Part shown: piece by piece, positions 55,908 through 64,000 of the stretch
Layout of the letters: each line of letters opens with the position of its first letter
Numbering within the stretch: the first letter of the stretch is position 1
Assembly: GCA_020633335.1 (NCBI GenBank)
Contig: JACKDU010000007.1
Coordinates: forward strand, 186,001-250,000
DNA: 64,000 nt
DNA from: Myxococcales bacterium
GTDB taxonomy: Bacteria; Myxococcota_A; Polyangia; Nannocystales; Nannocystaceae
Reading direction: 5' to 3'
The notes under the pieces: generated by a model
Told to the model about the DNA's origin: nothing
Databases searched by the model: none
What the model saw: the letters and a program-made list of their open reading frames with translations, nothing else
Made by a program: the position numbers and the translations under genes

Positions 55908-57366
55908 CTAGCGGCGACCGCCGCCGCCGCCGCGGGAGCCGCCGCCGCCGCCGCGGGAGCCGCCGCCGCCGGAGAAGCCGCCGCCACCCCGCGAGCCACC
56001 GCCGCTGGAGAAGCCGCCGCCACGGGAGCCGCCGCCACCGGAGAAGCCGCCGCCGCGGGAGCCACCACCGGAGTAGCCGCCACCACGCGAGCCGCCGGAG
56101 TAGCCGCCACCGCGCGAGCCACCGCTGGAGAAGCCGCCGCTGCGCGAGCCCCCGGACGAGCCGCCGGAGTAGCCGCCGCCGCCGCGGGAGCCGCCCGACG
56201 AGGAGCCGAAGGAGCCGCTCGAGCCCCGCGGGCTCGAGCCGCCGGAGCTCCGCGACGGATAGTCAGGCACGTTGGTCCGGTAGGAGCCGGTCGACGAGGG
56301 GCGGTAGCTCGGGCTCGGCGCCGACGAGCGGACCGGCGACGAGCTCGCGGGCGTCGACCCGCCGGAGGGCCGGGGCTCAGCGCCGCCGCTGCCCCGCGCG
56401 GTGTACGAGCCCGGCGTGTAGTGGCCCTTGGGTCCGGTCGGCTCGGGGTAGCCGCGGACCGGCGCGCTGCTCGGGGCGCGGCCGGGGCCGGTCGGGCCGC
56501 CGCTGGGCCCGCGGCTGCTCACGGTGTTGCCGGAGGACGACGAGGGGAGCCGCGGCCGCGGCCCGTTGCCCGCCGGCGCGCCGGCGATCGTCGAGGTCCC
56601 GCCGACGTTGCGGGTGCCCTTGCCGGTGGGGCCGGAGGGCGCGCTGTAGCGGCCGATCGGTCGCCCGCTCGCGCCGGCGGCCGGTGAGCTCCCCGCGGGC
56701 GCCGCCCGGGGTCGCGTGGCGGCCGGTCCCCGCGGGCCCGCCGGGGCTCGCCGCGCGGCCGGGGCCGCCCGCCGAGGCGCTCCCCCGCGACGGCCCGCCC
56801 TTGCTCGCCATGTAGCCGCGCGGCGGCCGATAGGAGGCGGGCGCGACCCCGTAGCCGTGGTAGCCGTAGTAGCCGACGCCGCCCCAGTAGTAGCCGGGCC
56901 CGTAGAAGCCGACGCCCCAGTAGTAGGGCGTCCACGGGTAGTAGTAGTTCCAGGCGTAGACCAGGGGGACGGGCGGCCCCCAGTAGTAGCACCAGGTCGA
57001 GTAGTAGGGGCTGTAGAAGACGAAGTTGCCGTGGACGTTGTAGTACCAACGACCGCCCCAGTAGACCCGCGGGAAGGTCTCGACCGCCTCCGGGTAGGAG
57101 TGGACGTAGGTGACGACCTGGACCCGCTCGCCGTCGCTGAGGGTCTCGTAGCCGACGAGGTTCGGGACCTCCTCGGTCGCCGGCGCGGCCTCCTCGGTCT
57201 CGATGTAGATCTCCTGGATGATCGTCGTCTCGGTCGACGCCGTCGACTCGGGCGGGAGATCGTCGGGGTACGCGCTGTCCTCTTGCTTGCGGCAGCCCGT
57301 CGTCAGGGAGAGCGCGAGCGCGACCGCGCCCAGGCCAAAGGATCGGAGGAAGCGAGTGCTCTTCAT
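55908..57366 (-). pseudogene. Tyr/Gly-rich lipoprotein gene, apparently frameshifted
   Basis: From ATG 57366 a lipoprotein signal (lipobox LTTGC) is followed by an acidic part and a region rich in Tyr, Trp and Gly (YYWG-type repeats). Around 56680-56740 this frame turns into an Arg-rich, low-quality sequence and stays open to 56377. The neighbouring frame, open from that same point to 55908, continues in the earlier style (GRPIGRYSAPSGPTGKGTRN) and ends with many GGSRGGG repeats. So one reading frame seems split by a single-base shift in a GC-rich tract. It could be a sequencing error or true inactivation. The joined product would have about 480 residues. Confidence 0.65.
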
Positions 57367-57597
57367 GGGGCCCACCGGGGTGCTCGAGACTCCCGAGCAG
57401 ACCCTAGTGTTCAACGCCCGTCGAGCCCTGGCAACGGGCGATCCGGGGCCGACGTGGCGTCAGCGGCCCAGAGGCTCCGAGGGCGCGCTGGAGCGCGATC
57501 CCCGGAGTCGCGAAGCGTGTGCTCTGTCACGTCAGGGGTCGCCCCGCGGGGATCGAGAAACGCGCGTCTGCGCCGCCTCCAGCGGCGATCTGCTGAA

Positions 57598-57627
57598 TTG
57601 ACGGCGCCCGCGTCGCGCCCCTATCCT
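57598..57627 (+). promoter_or_regulatory. Promoter of the FHA-DUF4388 gene
   Basis: TTGACG (57598-57603), an 18-base spacer and TATCCT (57622-57627). The -10 ends 12 bases before the ATG at 57640, so the transcript would be nearly leaderless. Confidence 0.6.
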
Positions 57628-57639
57628 GGCTGCACCTAG

Positions 57640-58581
57640 ATGGGTGAGGACGTTCACGTACTCCGCTTCCTGTCCGGCAAGTACAAGGGCGACGAGTTTC
57701 CGCTGCTGCCCGAGCAGGACGGCTATGTCGTCGGCCGGAGCAGCGAGGTCGATCTCGTCCTCGCGGACGACGCCGTAAGCCGCAAACACGCCCGCTTCTT
57801 CTTCGAATGCGGGCGGACGTGGGTCCGCGACCTCAACTCGCGCAACGGCACCCAGGTCAACGGCGCCGCCCGCAAGCGCCACTGCCTCCGCGAGGGCGAC
57901 CGGATCGCGATCGGCTCGAGCCTCCTCACGGTCGCCCTGGTCAAGGCGAGCGACGCCGCCGGCCTCCGCCGCGGCGGCGAGAAGAGCAACCGGGTCGCGC
58001 CGCGGGGCGAGGACTCGGGGAGCCGGTCGATGTCCGGCTCGCTCGAGGACATCCCGCTGGTCGACGTCCTCCAGTGGCTCGGGACCAGCCGCAAGACCGG
58101 CACCCTCAACGTCAAGCGCACCGATCAGGCGCGGATCGGCAAGATCTACCTCCGCGACGGCTACGCGTTCTACGCGTCGATCGAGGGGAGCATCGTCGGC
58201 CTCGACCCCGAGAAGGCGATGATGCGGATGCTCGCCTGGGCCAAGGGCACCTTCTCCCTCGACAACACGGTGATCGAGGAGGTGCCGAAGGAGATCCGGA
58301 CCTCGCTCGAGCACGTGCTGATGGAGTCGGCGCGCCAGCAGGACGAGATCCAGCACCTCTCGGAGCGCCAGAAGCTGCCGGCCTACGGCGCCGAGATCCG
58401 CCTGGTCACCCCCTCGCCGCTGCGCTGGCGCGACCTCGACCCGACCCACCTGGACATGGTCCAGGACATCGCCGAGAAGCGCGGCTGGGCCTACATCCTC
58501 GACTCGTACCCGGCCGACGACCTCTCGCTCTACCGGACGATCGTCGATCTCCGGCGCAAGGGCCTGGTCGAGTACGACTAG
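57640..58581 (+). CDS. FHA-domain protein with DUF4388 (PATAN-like) domain
   Basis: 313 residues. The N-terminal FHA domain (about 8-100) has GRSSEVDLVLADDAVSRKHAR and LNSRNGTQVNG, the phosphothreonine-binding signature. A DUF4388-type domain follows (about 130-225; SGSLEDIPLVDVLQWLGTSRKTGTLNV), a family found in predatory and gliding bacteria in two-component and cyclic-nucleotide circuits. The C-terminal part is a winged-helix-like region (LYRTIVDLRRKGLVEYD). It is a likely phospho-responsive adaptor. Its promoter makes it nearly leaderless. Confidence 0.87.
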   Translation: MGEDVHVLRFLSGKYKGDEFPLLPEQDGYVVGRSSEVDLVLADDAVSRKHARFFFECGRTWVRDLNSRNGTQVNGAARKRHCLREGDRIAIGSSLLTVALVKASDAAGLRRGGEKSNRVAPRGEDSGSRSMSGSLEDIPLVDVLQWLGTSRKTGTLNVKRTDQARIGKIYLRDGYAFYASIEGSIVGLDPEKAMMRMLAWAKGTFSLDNTVIEEVPKEIRTSLEHVLMESARQQDEIQHLSERQKLPAYGAEIRLVTPSPLRWRDLDPTHLDMVQDIAEKRGWAYILDSYPADDLSLYRTIVDLRRKGLVEYD

Positions 58582-58586
58582 TCTTC

Positions 58587-58604
58587 CCTGTCCGTTGAGA
58601 CAGG
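58587..58604. repeat. Dispersed palindrome copy 7
   Basis: CCTGTC-CGTTGA-GACAGG, five bases after the stop of the FHA-DUF4388 gene and before the stop of the convergent polyferredoxin gene. Confidence 0.75.
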
Positions 58605-58653
58605 TGATTGATGGAGGCGGTCCGCGGCGCGGGTCGCCTCTTCTGCGTCTGCG

Positions 58654-60870
58654 TCAGATGTCCGCGGTCCGCATGAACATCGGCTGCGCGAGGAGCCAGA
58701 GGCTGAGCAGGCTCATCAGCGCCATCCCGAACATCATCACCAGGTGGACCCGCAGGCTCGCCCTCTTGTCGCCGTCGTAGACCCGGAAGGCCTCGCGCTG
58801 GGCGACGTAGATCCCGTAGATGTGGCCGATGATCACCAGGCCGACCTGGAGGTACCAGATCGACTCGGGCGACCAGAGGGCGGTGAGCGGCGCGCGGGCG
58901 GTGCCGAAGAGGTCGTAGCCCCAGCCGAGCGGGTCGGAGATCAGCCGCCGGATCTTCGACCACTCCCAGAAGACGTGCACCGCGTTGTGGGCGAGGTGAT
59001 AGAAGAGCGCGATCGGCAGGAGCGTGTAGGAGAAGCGGATGAAGACGCGGCGGAGCGAGACGTCGCGGCGGCCGCTCACCAGGCGCATCAGCGCGCAGAG
59101 GCCGAGGTAGATGAGCCCGGGGCCGACGATGCAGGCGAGCATCATCAGGGTGAAGGTGAGGGTGCCGCCGTGGGAGCCGGCGAAGCCGAGGTACTCGCCG
59201 CCGAGGAGCGCCTGCTGGGCGTCGATGATCCCGCCGCGGAGCTTGTCCTCCCACTCCATCCAGAGGGGGATCATCGCCGCGCCGTGGAAGGCCGAGACGA
59301 TGAAGACGAGGATCGCCATGTAGGCCTCGTCGATCTTGCCGCGGTGGGGGAAGAGGATGTCGGCGCCGCTCGAGCGGACGTTGAGGGCGATGTTGTCGTG
59401 GGGGCAGCTCTTCACGCACTCGGTGCAGAGCGTGCAGTACTGGTTCTCGTTCATCGCCCCCATGAACTCATGGGTCGGGCAGGGGTAGCCGCGCTCGGAG
59501 CCGTGGAAGCACTCCTTGGTCTCGCAGGTGCGGCAGGTCTCGGGCTCGCGGCGGCGGAGCTCGAGCATCCCCATCAGCGCGTACTGCCCGGAGACCCGGC
59601 CGACGAAGCAGACGTAGCGGCACATCGCCTTGCGCTCGTAGACCACCAGGAGGCCCCAGGCGAGGGCGACCATGCCGATCCCGAAGAGCGAGGTCAGCCA
59701 CGGGCGGTTGGCCGCGTCGAAGATGATCTCGAGCCAGGTGACGAAGGCGAAGAGGATGATCGCCGGCCACATCCAGAGCTTGAAGCGCGGGTACTTCTTG
59801 CCGAGCGAGGCGACCGCCCGGACCTTGGTCAGCGAGCGCCGCATGATCCAGTCGGGGATCGCCGTCCACGGGCACATGTAGCACCAGACGTTGCCGGCGA
59901 GGAGGACCAGGAAGATCAGGCCGATCCACCAGATGTTCCAGGTGAGCACCGGCGCGAGGTTGCGGCCGGGCTCCTGCGAGCCGATGAGGCCGATGATGAT
60001 GACCGCGACGAAGCCGATCACCACCGGGAGCTGGATCGCCGGCTGGAACCACCGGCTCTTGATCGCCCGTTTGAGCCAGGGCCACGCCGTCAGCTCGCGC
60101 TTCCAGTAGGTGCGCCGCCGCGAGCGGGGATCCCAGCCCTTGCCGTAGCGCTCGAAGACGAAGAACGAGAGGAGGAGGATCAGCACCGAGGCGCCGAAGA
60201 AGGCCTCGTTGGGGATCCCCGGCATCAGGTGGACGTAGGCCTTGCGCTTGACCACCTTGACGTCGTCGAAGGCCTCGACGTCGAAGAAGCCGCCGCCGGC
60301 GATCGCCGTGCGCTGGGCGTCGGTGAGGCCGCGCTCGTCGCCGCCGCCCTTGCCGTCGTCGAGGACCAGCGCGCCGTCACGGGTGCGCTTGCGGCCGAAG
60401 CGGTCGACGGTGATCCCCTCGTCGTCGGTGTCGTCAGCCGACGCTGGCGGGAGCTCCTCGACGCCGGCCGGAGGCGGCGCAGGCGGGAGGTCCTCGATGC
60501 CGGCGGGGGGCGGCGCGGGCGGGAGGTCCTCGATACCGGCGGGGGGCGGGGTGTTTGACGGGAGCTCCTCAATGCCGGCGGGGGGCGGCGCCTCGGCGAG
60601 CGTCACGCTCGCGACCAGCGGCTGCCAGCGGGCGTCGCTCGCCAGGGCCGCGTGGACCAGCACCACCGAGCCCTGGGTGTCGCGGGCCGAGACCCGGGCG
60701 CCGGTGATCCAGACGAGGCCGACCACGGCGAGCGAGATCGCGAACCAGCGGGCGAAGCGGCCGCCGCGGAGGAGGTGGAGCGGGTCGTCCTCGGGGCGCT
60801 CGGGCGTCGCCGCTTGCTCGGCGATCACCGGGAGCCGGCGTCCGCGACCGCGCTCGCGCTCGCCGCTCAT
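58654..60870 (-). CDS. Membrane polyferredoxin (NosR/NapH/CcoG-like 4Fe-4S protein)
   Basis: 738 residues. One N-terminal helix anchors a long periplasmic-type region with four copies of a PPPAGIEDLP-like repeat. Several membrane helices follow. Cys motifs WCYMCPW and CRYVCFVG match the NapH/NosR-type helices. A CRTCETKEC segment and a classical 4Fe-4S ferredoxin motif CTLCTECVKSCP lie between helices near 450-500. Such proteins pass electrons between quinol and periplasmic partners. The ATG overlaps the stop of the upstream lipoprotein (ATGA), so the two are coupled. Confidence 0.85.
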   Translation of the reverse strand: MSGERERGRGRRLPVIAEQAATPERPEDDPLHLLRGGRFARWFAISLAVVGLVWITGARVSARDTQGSVVLVHAALASDARWQPLVASVTLAEAPPPAGIEELPSNTPPPAGIEDLPPAPPPAGIEDLPPAPPPAGVEELPPASADDTDDEGITVDRFGRKRTRDGALVLDDGKGGGDERGLTDAQRTAIAGGGFFDVEAFDDVKVVKRKAYVHLMPGIPNEAFFGASVLILLLSFFVFERYGKGWDPRSRRRTYWKRELTAWPWLKRAIKSRWFQPAIQLPVVIGFVAVIIIGLIGSQEPGRNLAPVLTWNIWWIGLIFLVLLAGNVWCYMCPWTAIPDWIMRRSLTKVRAVASLGKKYPRFKLWMWPAIILFAFVTWLEIIFDAANRPWLTSLFGIGMVALAWGLLVVYERKAMCRYVCFVGRVSGQYALMGMLELRRREPETCRTCETKECFHGSERGYPCPTHEFMGAMNENQYCTLCTECVKSCPHDNIALNVRSSGADILFPHRGKIDEAYMAILVFIVSAFHGAAMIPLWMEWEDKLRGGIIDAQQALLGGEYLGFAGSHGGTLTFTLMMLACIVGPGLIYLGLCALMRLVSGRRDVSLRRVFIRFSYTLLPIALFYHLAHNAVHVFWEWSKIRRLISDPLGWGYDLFGTARAPLTALWSPESIWYLQVGLVIIGHIYGIYVAQREAFRVYDGDKRASLRVHLVMMFGMALMSLLSLWLLAQPMFMRTADI

Positions 60871-62330
60871 CGTCCGCCTCCGCTGCGCGTCACGACCTCG
60901 ACGACGTTCGGCGCCCGCACCCAGGTCTTGGGATCACCGGCCGAGAAGAGCCCGGCGTTGAGCTCGACGACCTCGCTCGCCGCGATCGCGCACTCGCCGA
61001 TCCCGCTGGTGTCGAGGCTGACCCAAAGGACCTGTCCGCGCCCCTCGGAGCTCTCGGGGTTGCTCGGCGGGCCGGCGCCGATCGCCAGGTGGACGCCGTC
61101 GGGCGCGAGCGCGAGCGCGTAGGGGGCGTTGGCCGTGCCGCCGCCCGGGGTGAAGGCGCCGTCGAGGCCGCTCACCTCGCCGCAGAGCTGGGGCTCGGCG
61201 CCGCCGCGGATCACGTAGATCCCGGTGGCCGGGACCCCGCCGGCGACCAGGTAGGTCGCCGGCGTGTCGCCGCTCTTGGGCGCGAGGAGGACGAGCTCGG
61301 AGAGCACCCGGACGTCCTCGAAGCCGGCGGCGACCGGCGCTGGCGAGGGGGCGGCCTTGCAGGCGCCGTCGATCGCCCAGAGGCGGGGGCCGCTGACGAG
61401 CTGGGTCTGGAGCGCGAGGAGGTTGGTGCCGCCGTCGGCCGCGAGGAAGCGAGTGGTCCACTGCCCGCTGAGGAGCCCCGCGCCGCAGCCGACCATCCCG
61501 GCGGCAGCGTCGGCCGGCGCGGCGGTGCCGAGGTCGTCGGGGAGGGCGACGAGGGCGACGCTCTCGCTGCCGTCGCAGGCGAGGGCGACCGCCTTGTCGC
61601 CGACCGGGATCAGGCTCCAGGCGCCGAGGCAGGGCGTGTCGAGGCCGCCGAGGTCGAAGGCGCCGATCGCCGCGTCGCCGTCGAGCGACGGGTCGACCAC
61701 CAGGAGCTGGCTCGGTGTCGTCCACTCGAGCGCGCGGATGTCGTTGTTGAAGACGCCGACGAGGAGGCGCCCCGAGGCGTGCGGGTAGGCGAAGATCGCC
61801 TCGCGTCGCTTGAGCTCGAGGTCCTGCGCGCCGTTGGTGAACGAGGCGCCGTCGAAGAACGCGCTCGCGGCGATCAACCCGCCGGGCTCGACGTCGGCGA
61901 GGAGCGCCTCCGGGAGCACGACCAGCGAGCCCTGATCCGTGTCGGGGTAGTGGCCGATCAGGAGCTGGAGATCGCCGCCCGCGAGGGCGATCCCGTAGGG
62001 CTCGTCGAGGAGGTTGCCGGCGGTCTGGAGCCCCGACGGGTCGGGCTTGAGGTCGAGGTCGACGCGCCCGCGGAGCGCCGGGGTCACGCCGTCGCTGACC
62101 TCAAAGACATCCACGCGATCGTCGAGCGTCTGCGAGACGACGACGAAGGTGCAGGTCGGCTGATCGCAGCCGAGGAGGCCGAGCGCGCCGCCGCTCCCGT
62201 CGCTCTCGCTCTCGCCCGTCGACGCCGTGGTCGTCGTCGCCACCGGGTTGTCCGGTAGGCAGGCGGCCGCGCCCAGGAGGACGAGGGCGAGCCCGCGGGG
62301 GGCGCGAGGGCGGCGCATCATCGCCGCCAC
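60867..62330 (-). CDS. Beta-propeller-like lipoprotein
   Basis: 487 residues from GTG 62330; ATGs at 62321 and 62318 are alternatives. Signal peptide ends LLGAAAC. A Thr/Ser/Asp spacer leads to repeated beta-rich blocks with Gly-Asp turns (for example GNLLDEPYGIALAGGDLQLLIGHYPDT and ANAPYALALAPDGVHLAIGAGPP, in parts) that look like a propeller. About seven cysteines. Its stop overlaps the polyferredoxin start by four bases; they are probably an operon and physically linked, as electron donor or scaffold. Role is inferred. Confidence 0.78.
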   Translation of the reverse strand: MAAMMRRPRAPRGLALVLLGAAACLPDNPVATTTTASTGESESDGSGGALGLLGCDQPTCTFVVVSQTLDDRVDVFEVSDGVTPALRGRVDLDLKPDPSGLQTAGNLLDEPYGIALAGGDLQLLIGHYPDTDQGSLVVLPEALLADVEPGGLIAASAFFDGASFTNGAQDLELKRREAIFAYPHASGRLLVGVFNNDIRALEWTTPSQLLVVDPSLDGDAAIGAFDLGGLDTPCLGAWSLIPVGDKAVALACDGSESVALVALPDDLGTAAPADAAAGMVGCGAGLLSGQWTTRFLAADGGTNLLALQTQLVSGPRLWAIDGACKAAPSPAPVAAGFEDVRVLSELVLLAPKSGDTPATYLVAGGVPATGIYVIRGGAEPQLCGEVSGLDGAFTPGGGTANAPYALALAPDGVHLAIGAGPPSNPESSEGRGQVLWVSLDTSGIGECAIAASEVVELNAGLFSAGDPKTWVRAPNVVEVVTRSGGGR

Positions 62331-62628
62331 GCTAGCACAGGGATACCCGGCGATGAACGCCGTAGACGGGGCTCGGCGCGCTTCGCCGGGGATCCCCGGA
62401 GGGCGAGCAGGGGAGTGGCCCGGAGGCGCCGGCCCCGTGGCGCCGACGCGACGTTCATCCGGAGGAAGATCGGCGGGAGGGCCCGAGGCGCCGAGGCGTC
62501 GACGAGGCGACGTTCATCGGGAGCGAGGCGCTCGTCGTCCGCTGCGAGCTCGATCTGCGACCCCGAGACGACGAAGCCCGGGCCGAGCGTCGACGCTCTC
62601 CCGGGCTCGCGGCGGCCTCGCAGAAGAG
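62331..62628. other. Noncoding gap with direct repeat and strong hairpin
   Basis: No gene seen. GCGACGTTCATC occurs twice (62448-62459 and 62507-62518). A strong hairpin, listed separately, follows the FMN-binding gene. Confidence 0.5.
62575..62607 (-). terminator. Hairpin after the FMN-binding-like gene
   Basis: AGCCCGGG (62575-62582) pairs with CCCGGGCT (62600-62607), enclosing a second stem GAGCG/CGCTC around TCGA. It is 21 bases beyond the stop of the minus-strand gene. It would separate transcription of that gene from the downstream lipoprotein-polyferredoxin pair. Confidence 0.65.
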
Positions 62629-63231
62629 CTAGCGCCGACCGAGGGCGACCTTCATCAGGAGGAGCGCCTCGCGGGCGGCGTTGGCGACGAGCTGGCTCTC
62701 CTCGGGCTCGCCCTCGACGGCCTTGAGGTCGCGCCCGTCCATCGCGAAGTTGTCGCCGAGGGTGCGCTGCTGGAGCTGGTTGAGGAAGGTCTCCTTGGTC
62801 AGCTCGACGTTGCCGCGGTAGTCGTAGACCCGGATCCGGTTGATCTTGCCGGCCGCGTCGACGCCGATCCCGACCTCGAGGGTGAGGATCCCGCCGTTGA
62901 GGATCTTCGGCTTGGTCCGCGGGTCGATGAAAATAGCCACCCCGAGGAGCTTGCCGCTGGCGTCCTGGGCGACGAAGAACTCGGGCTGCTTGTCCTCGGG
63001 GTAGAGCTCGAAGCCCAGCTCCTTCTCGAGGAAGGCGACCTCCTCGGTCCCGTAGGTGTAACGCTTGATCCGCCACGCGTTCGGATCGGCGTCGGGGAAG
63101 AGCTTCATCAGGTTGCGGTGGGTGATCTCCCAGCTCCCCCACTTGGCGAGGTGGGCCTCGGCGCTCGGTTGCGGGCTGCCGAGGCCGAGGGTGAGCGCGA
63201 TGGCGATGAGGGAGATCGTCCGCTTCAGCAT
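62629..63231 (-). CDS. Periplasmic FMN-binding-like protein
   Basis: 200 residues from ATG 63231. Signal peptide MLKRTISLIAIALTLGLGSPQPSAEA. The core resembles the FMN_bind domain of NosR/RnfG proteins: GGILTLEVGIGVDAAGKINRIRVYDYRGN and FLNQLQQRTLGDNF, and the ending ANAAREALLLM. The position of the flavin-linking motif (S-G-A-T-type) reads VEGEPEESQ instead, so covalent flavin attachment is not expected. It could still bind a cofactor or be a redox-inactive partner. Upstream in-frame starts do not give a signal peptide. Confidence 0.7.
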   Translation of the reverse strand: MLKRTISLIAIALTLGLGSPQPSAEAHLAKWGSWEITHRNLMKLFPDADPNAWRIKRYTYGTEEVAFLEKELGFELYPEDKQPEFFVAQDASGKLLGVAIFIDPRTKPKILNGGILTLEVGIGVDAAGKINRIRVYDYRGNVELTKETFLNQLQQRTLGDNFAMDGRDLKAVEGEPEESQLVANAAREALLLMKVALGRR

Positions 63232-63462
63232 GGTCCCGCTTTCCACAGCCCTGTAGGCCATCGTAGGGCTGTGGGTGCCTGCGACGTCAAGCGTGGGGCG
63301 CTTCTTCACAATTGGGTGAATTCCCCGGGATTTTCCCCGCGCGACGGGCGCCCCCGGCATTCGAGGTCCCCATGTGGGGAGGGCGCGGAGCCCGCGTCGC
63401 GCGCCCGCGAGCCCGCGAGTCACCGCCGACCTCTGGCGGGCGTCGCCCCGCGCTCGTGTCAG

Positions 63463-63480
63463 CCTGTCTAATGAGACAGG
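63463..63480. repeat. Dispersed palindrome copy 8
   Basis: CCTGTC-TAATGA-GACAGG, 14 bases beyond the stop of the outer-membrane protein gene. Confidence 0.75.
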
Positions 63481-63493
63481 TCGACTCGAGCGC

Positions 63494-64000
63494 CTAGAAG
63501 TCCGCGACCGCCTGGAAGGTGAAGATGTTGTTGTGGAGCTGGTTGAGGCGCCCGCCGTCCTCGAGGAGCCAGCCGTACTCCGCCTTGAGGGTGAAGCGCG
63601 GGAGCACCGGGAAGCGGAGGCCGACGACGTGGGCCTGCATCGCCTCGTCGTAGAGGTAGCCGTCGCTGAAGTCGGAGAGGACCGCGCCGCCGCTGCCGGT
63701 GAGCCGCGGGACCGCGAGGTCGGGGTCGGCGTGGTCGAAGCGGTACTGGAGGATGAGGCCCGGGAGGCGGGTCTTCTTCCGCCGCCAGAGCGGCTGGGCG
63801 ATCTGGGCGTAGCCGCCGAGCATCCGCCGGTCGCTGAGCACCGCCATCGCCGGGTCGGCGACCGCGGCCGCGCGATCGATCCCGTAGATGACCTCGGCCC
63901 GGATATGCGGCAGCGGGAAGCGGCTCTGGATCGCCTCGTCGAGGTTGAGGTCGAAGTGGGCGCCGGCCCGCCAGGTCGGCGCCTGGGCGCTCTCCGGGAA
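63494..64000 (-). CDS. Outer-membrane beta-barrel protein, 5' end cut by window
   Basis: At least 168 residues; the reading frame stays open to the window end, so the start is missing. Alternating strands with aromatic girdles (AHFDLNLDEAIQ, RAEVIYGIDRAAA, GLILQYRFDHAD, RFTLKAEYGWL) and a C-terminal Phe (FQAVADF), the usual outer-membrane assembly signal, mark it as a barrel. It could be the outer-membrane part of the electron-transfer set. Family not determined. Confidence 0.75.
   Translation of the reverse strand, partial: FPESAQAPTWRAGAHFDLNLDEAIQSRFPLPHIRAEVIYGIDRAAAVADPAMAVLSDRRMLGGYAQIAQPLWRRKKTRLPGLILQYRFDHADPDLAVPRLTGSGGAVLSDFSDGYLYDEAMQAHVVGLRFPVLPRFTLKAEYGWLLEDGGRLNQLHNNIFTFQAVADF

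Overview
This 64-kb window is GC-rich (roughly 70%) chromosomal DNA from what looks like a myxobacterium or close relative (Myxococcota). The evidence is a CdnL/CarD regulator, many Ser/Thr kinases with TPR or WD40 sensor parts, FHA-fused regulators including a sigma-54 activator, several glycine-rich lipoproteins, and a C-terminal tag of the MYXO-CTERM type on one exported protein. The exact family cannot be fixed from the sequence. Nearly every base lies in a plausible gene. I saw no tRNA, rRNA, CRISPR array, insertion sequence or prophage.

1-8 kb is the replication-origin core, dnaA-dnaN-recF-gyrB. DnaA-box-like sites flank dnaA, and an A+T-rich block before dnaN is the best oriC candidate. 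7.5-22.6 kb holds housekeeping genes: cdnL/carD, pepA, a histone H1-like repeat protein, transaldolase, trmB, thiE, uvrB, an XRE regulator, a thiolase and an orphan pair of ABC ATPases. 22.7-29.8 kb is a complete TonB uptake unit: tonB-exbB-exbD-exbD, a terminator, a large TonB-dependent receptor and a beta-helix lipoprotein that probably serves it.

30-50.5 kb is a signalling region. It has an OmpR-type response regulator, a soluble kinase, an FHA-AAA+ sigma-54 activator, a PP2C phosphatase, an ECF sigma factor followed by a kinase-TPR receptor, and a kinase-WD40 receptor. An envelope cluster (40.4-43.7 kb: collagen-like lipoprotein, Cys-rich lipoprotein, membrane protein, MYXO-CTERM-like protein) and an HTTM membrane protein sit between them. 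50.6-57.4 kb has two RNA-methyltransferase-like genes, an unknown soluble protein, a lipoprotein, a glyoxalase II and a Tyr/Gly-rich lipoprotein gene that appears frameshifted. 57.6-64 kb has an FHA-DUF4388 protein, then a minus-strand set that resembles an envelope electron-transfer system: a membrane polyferredoxin, a propeller-like lipoprotein, an FMN-binding-like periplasmic protein and an outer-membrane barrel cut by the window end.

The most unusual non-gene signal is a dispersed palindrome, TGTCYNNNNRGACA. Eight exact copies occur between 28.5 and 63.5 kb, both between and inside genes. I do not recognise it as a known element.
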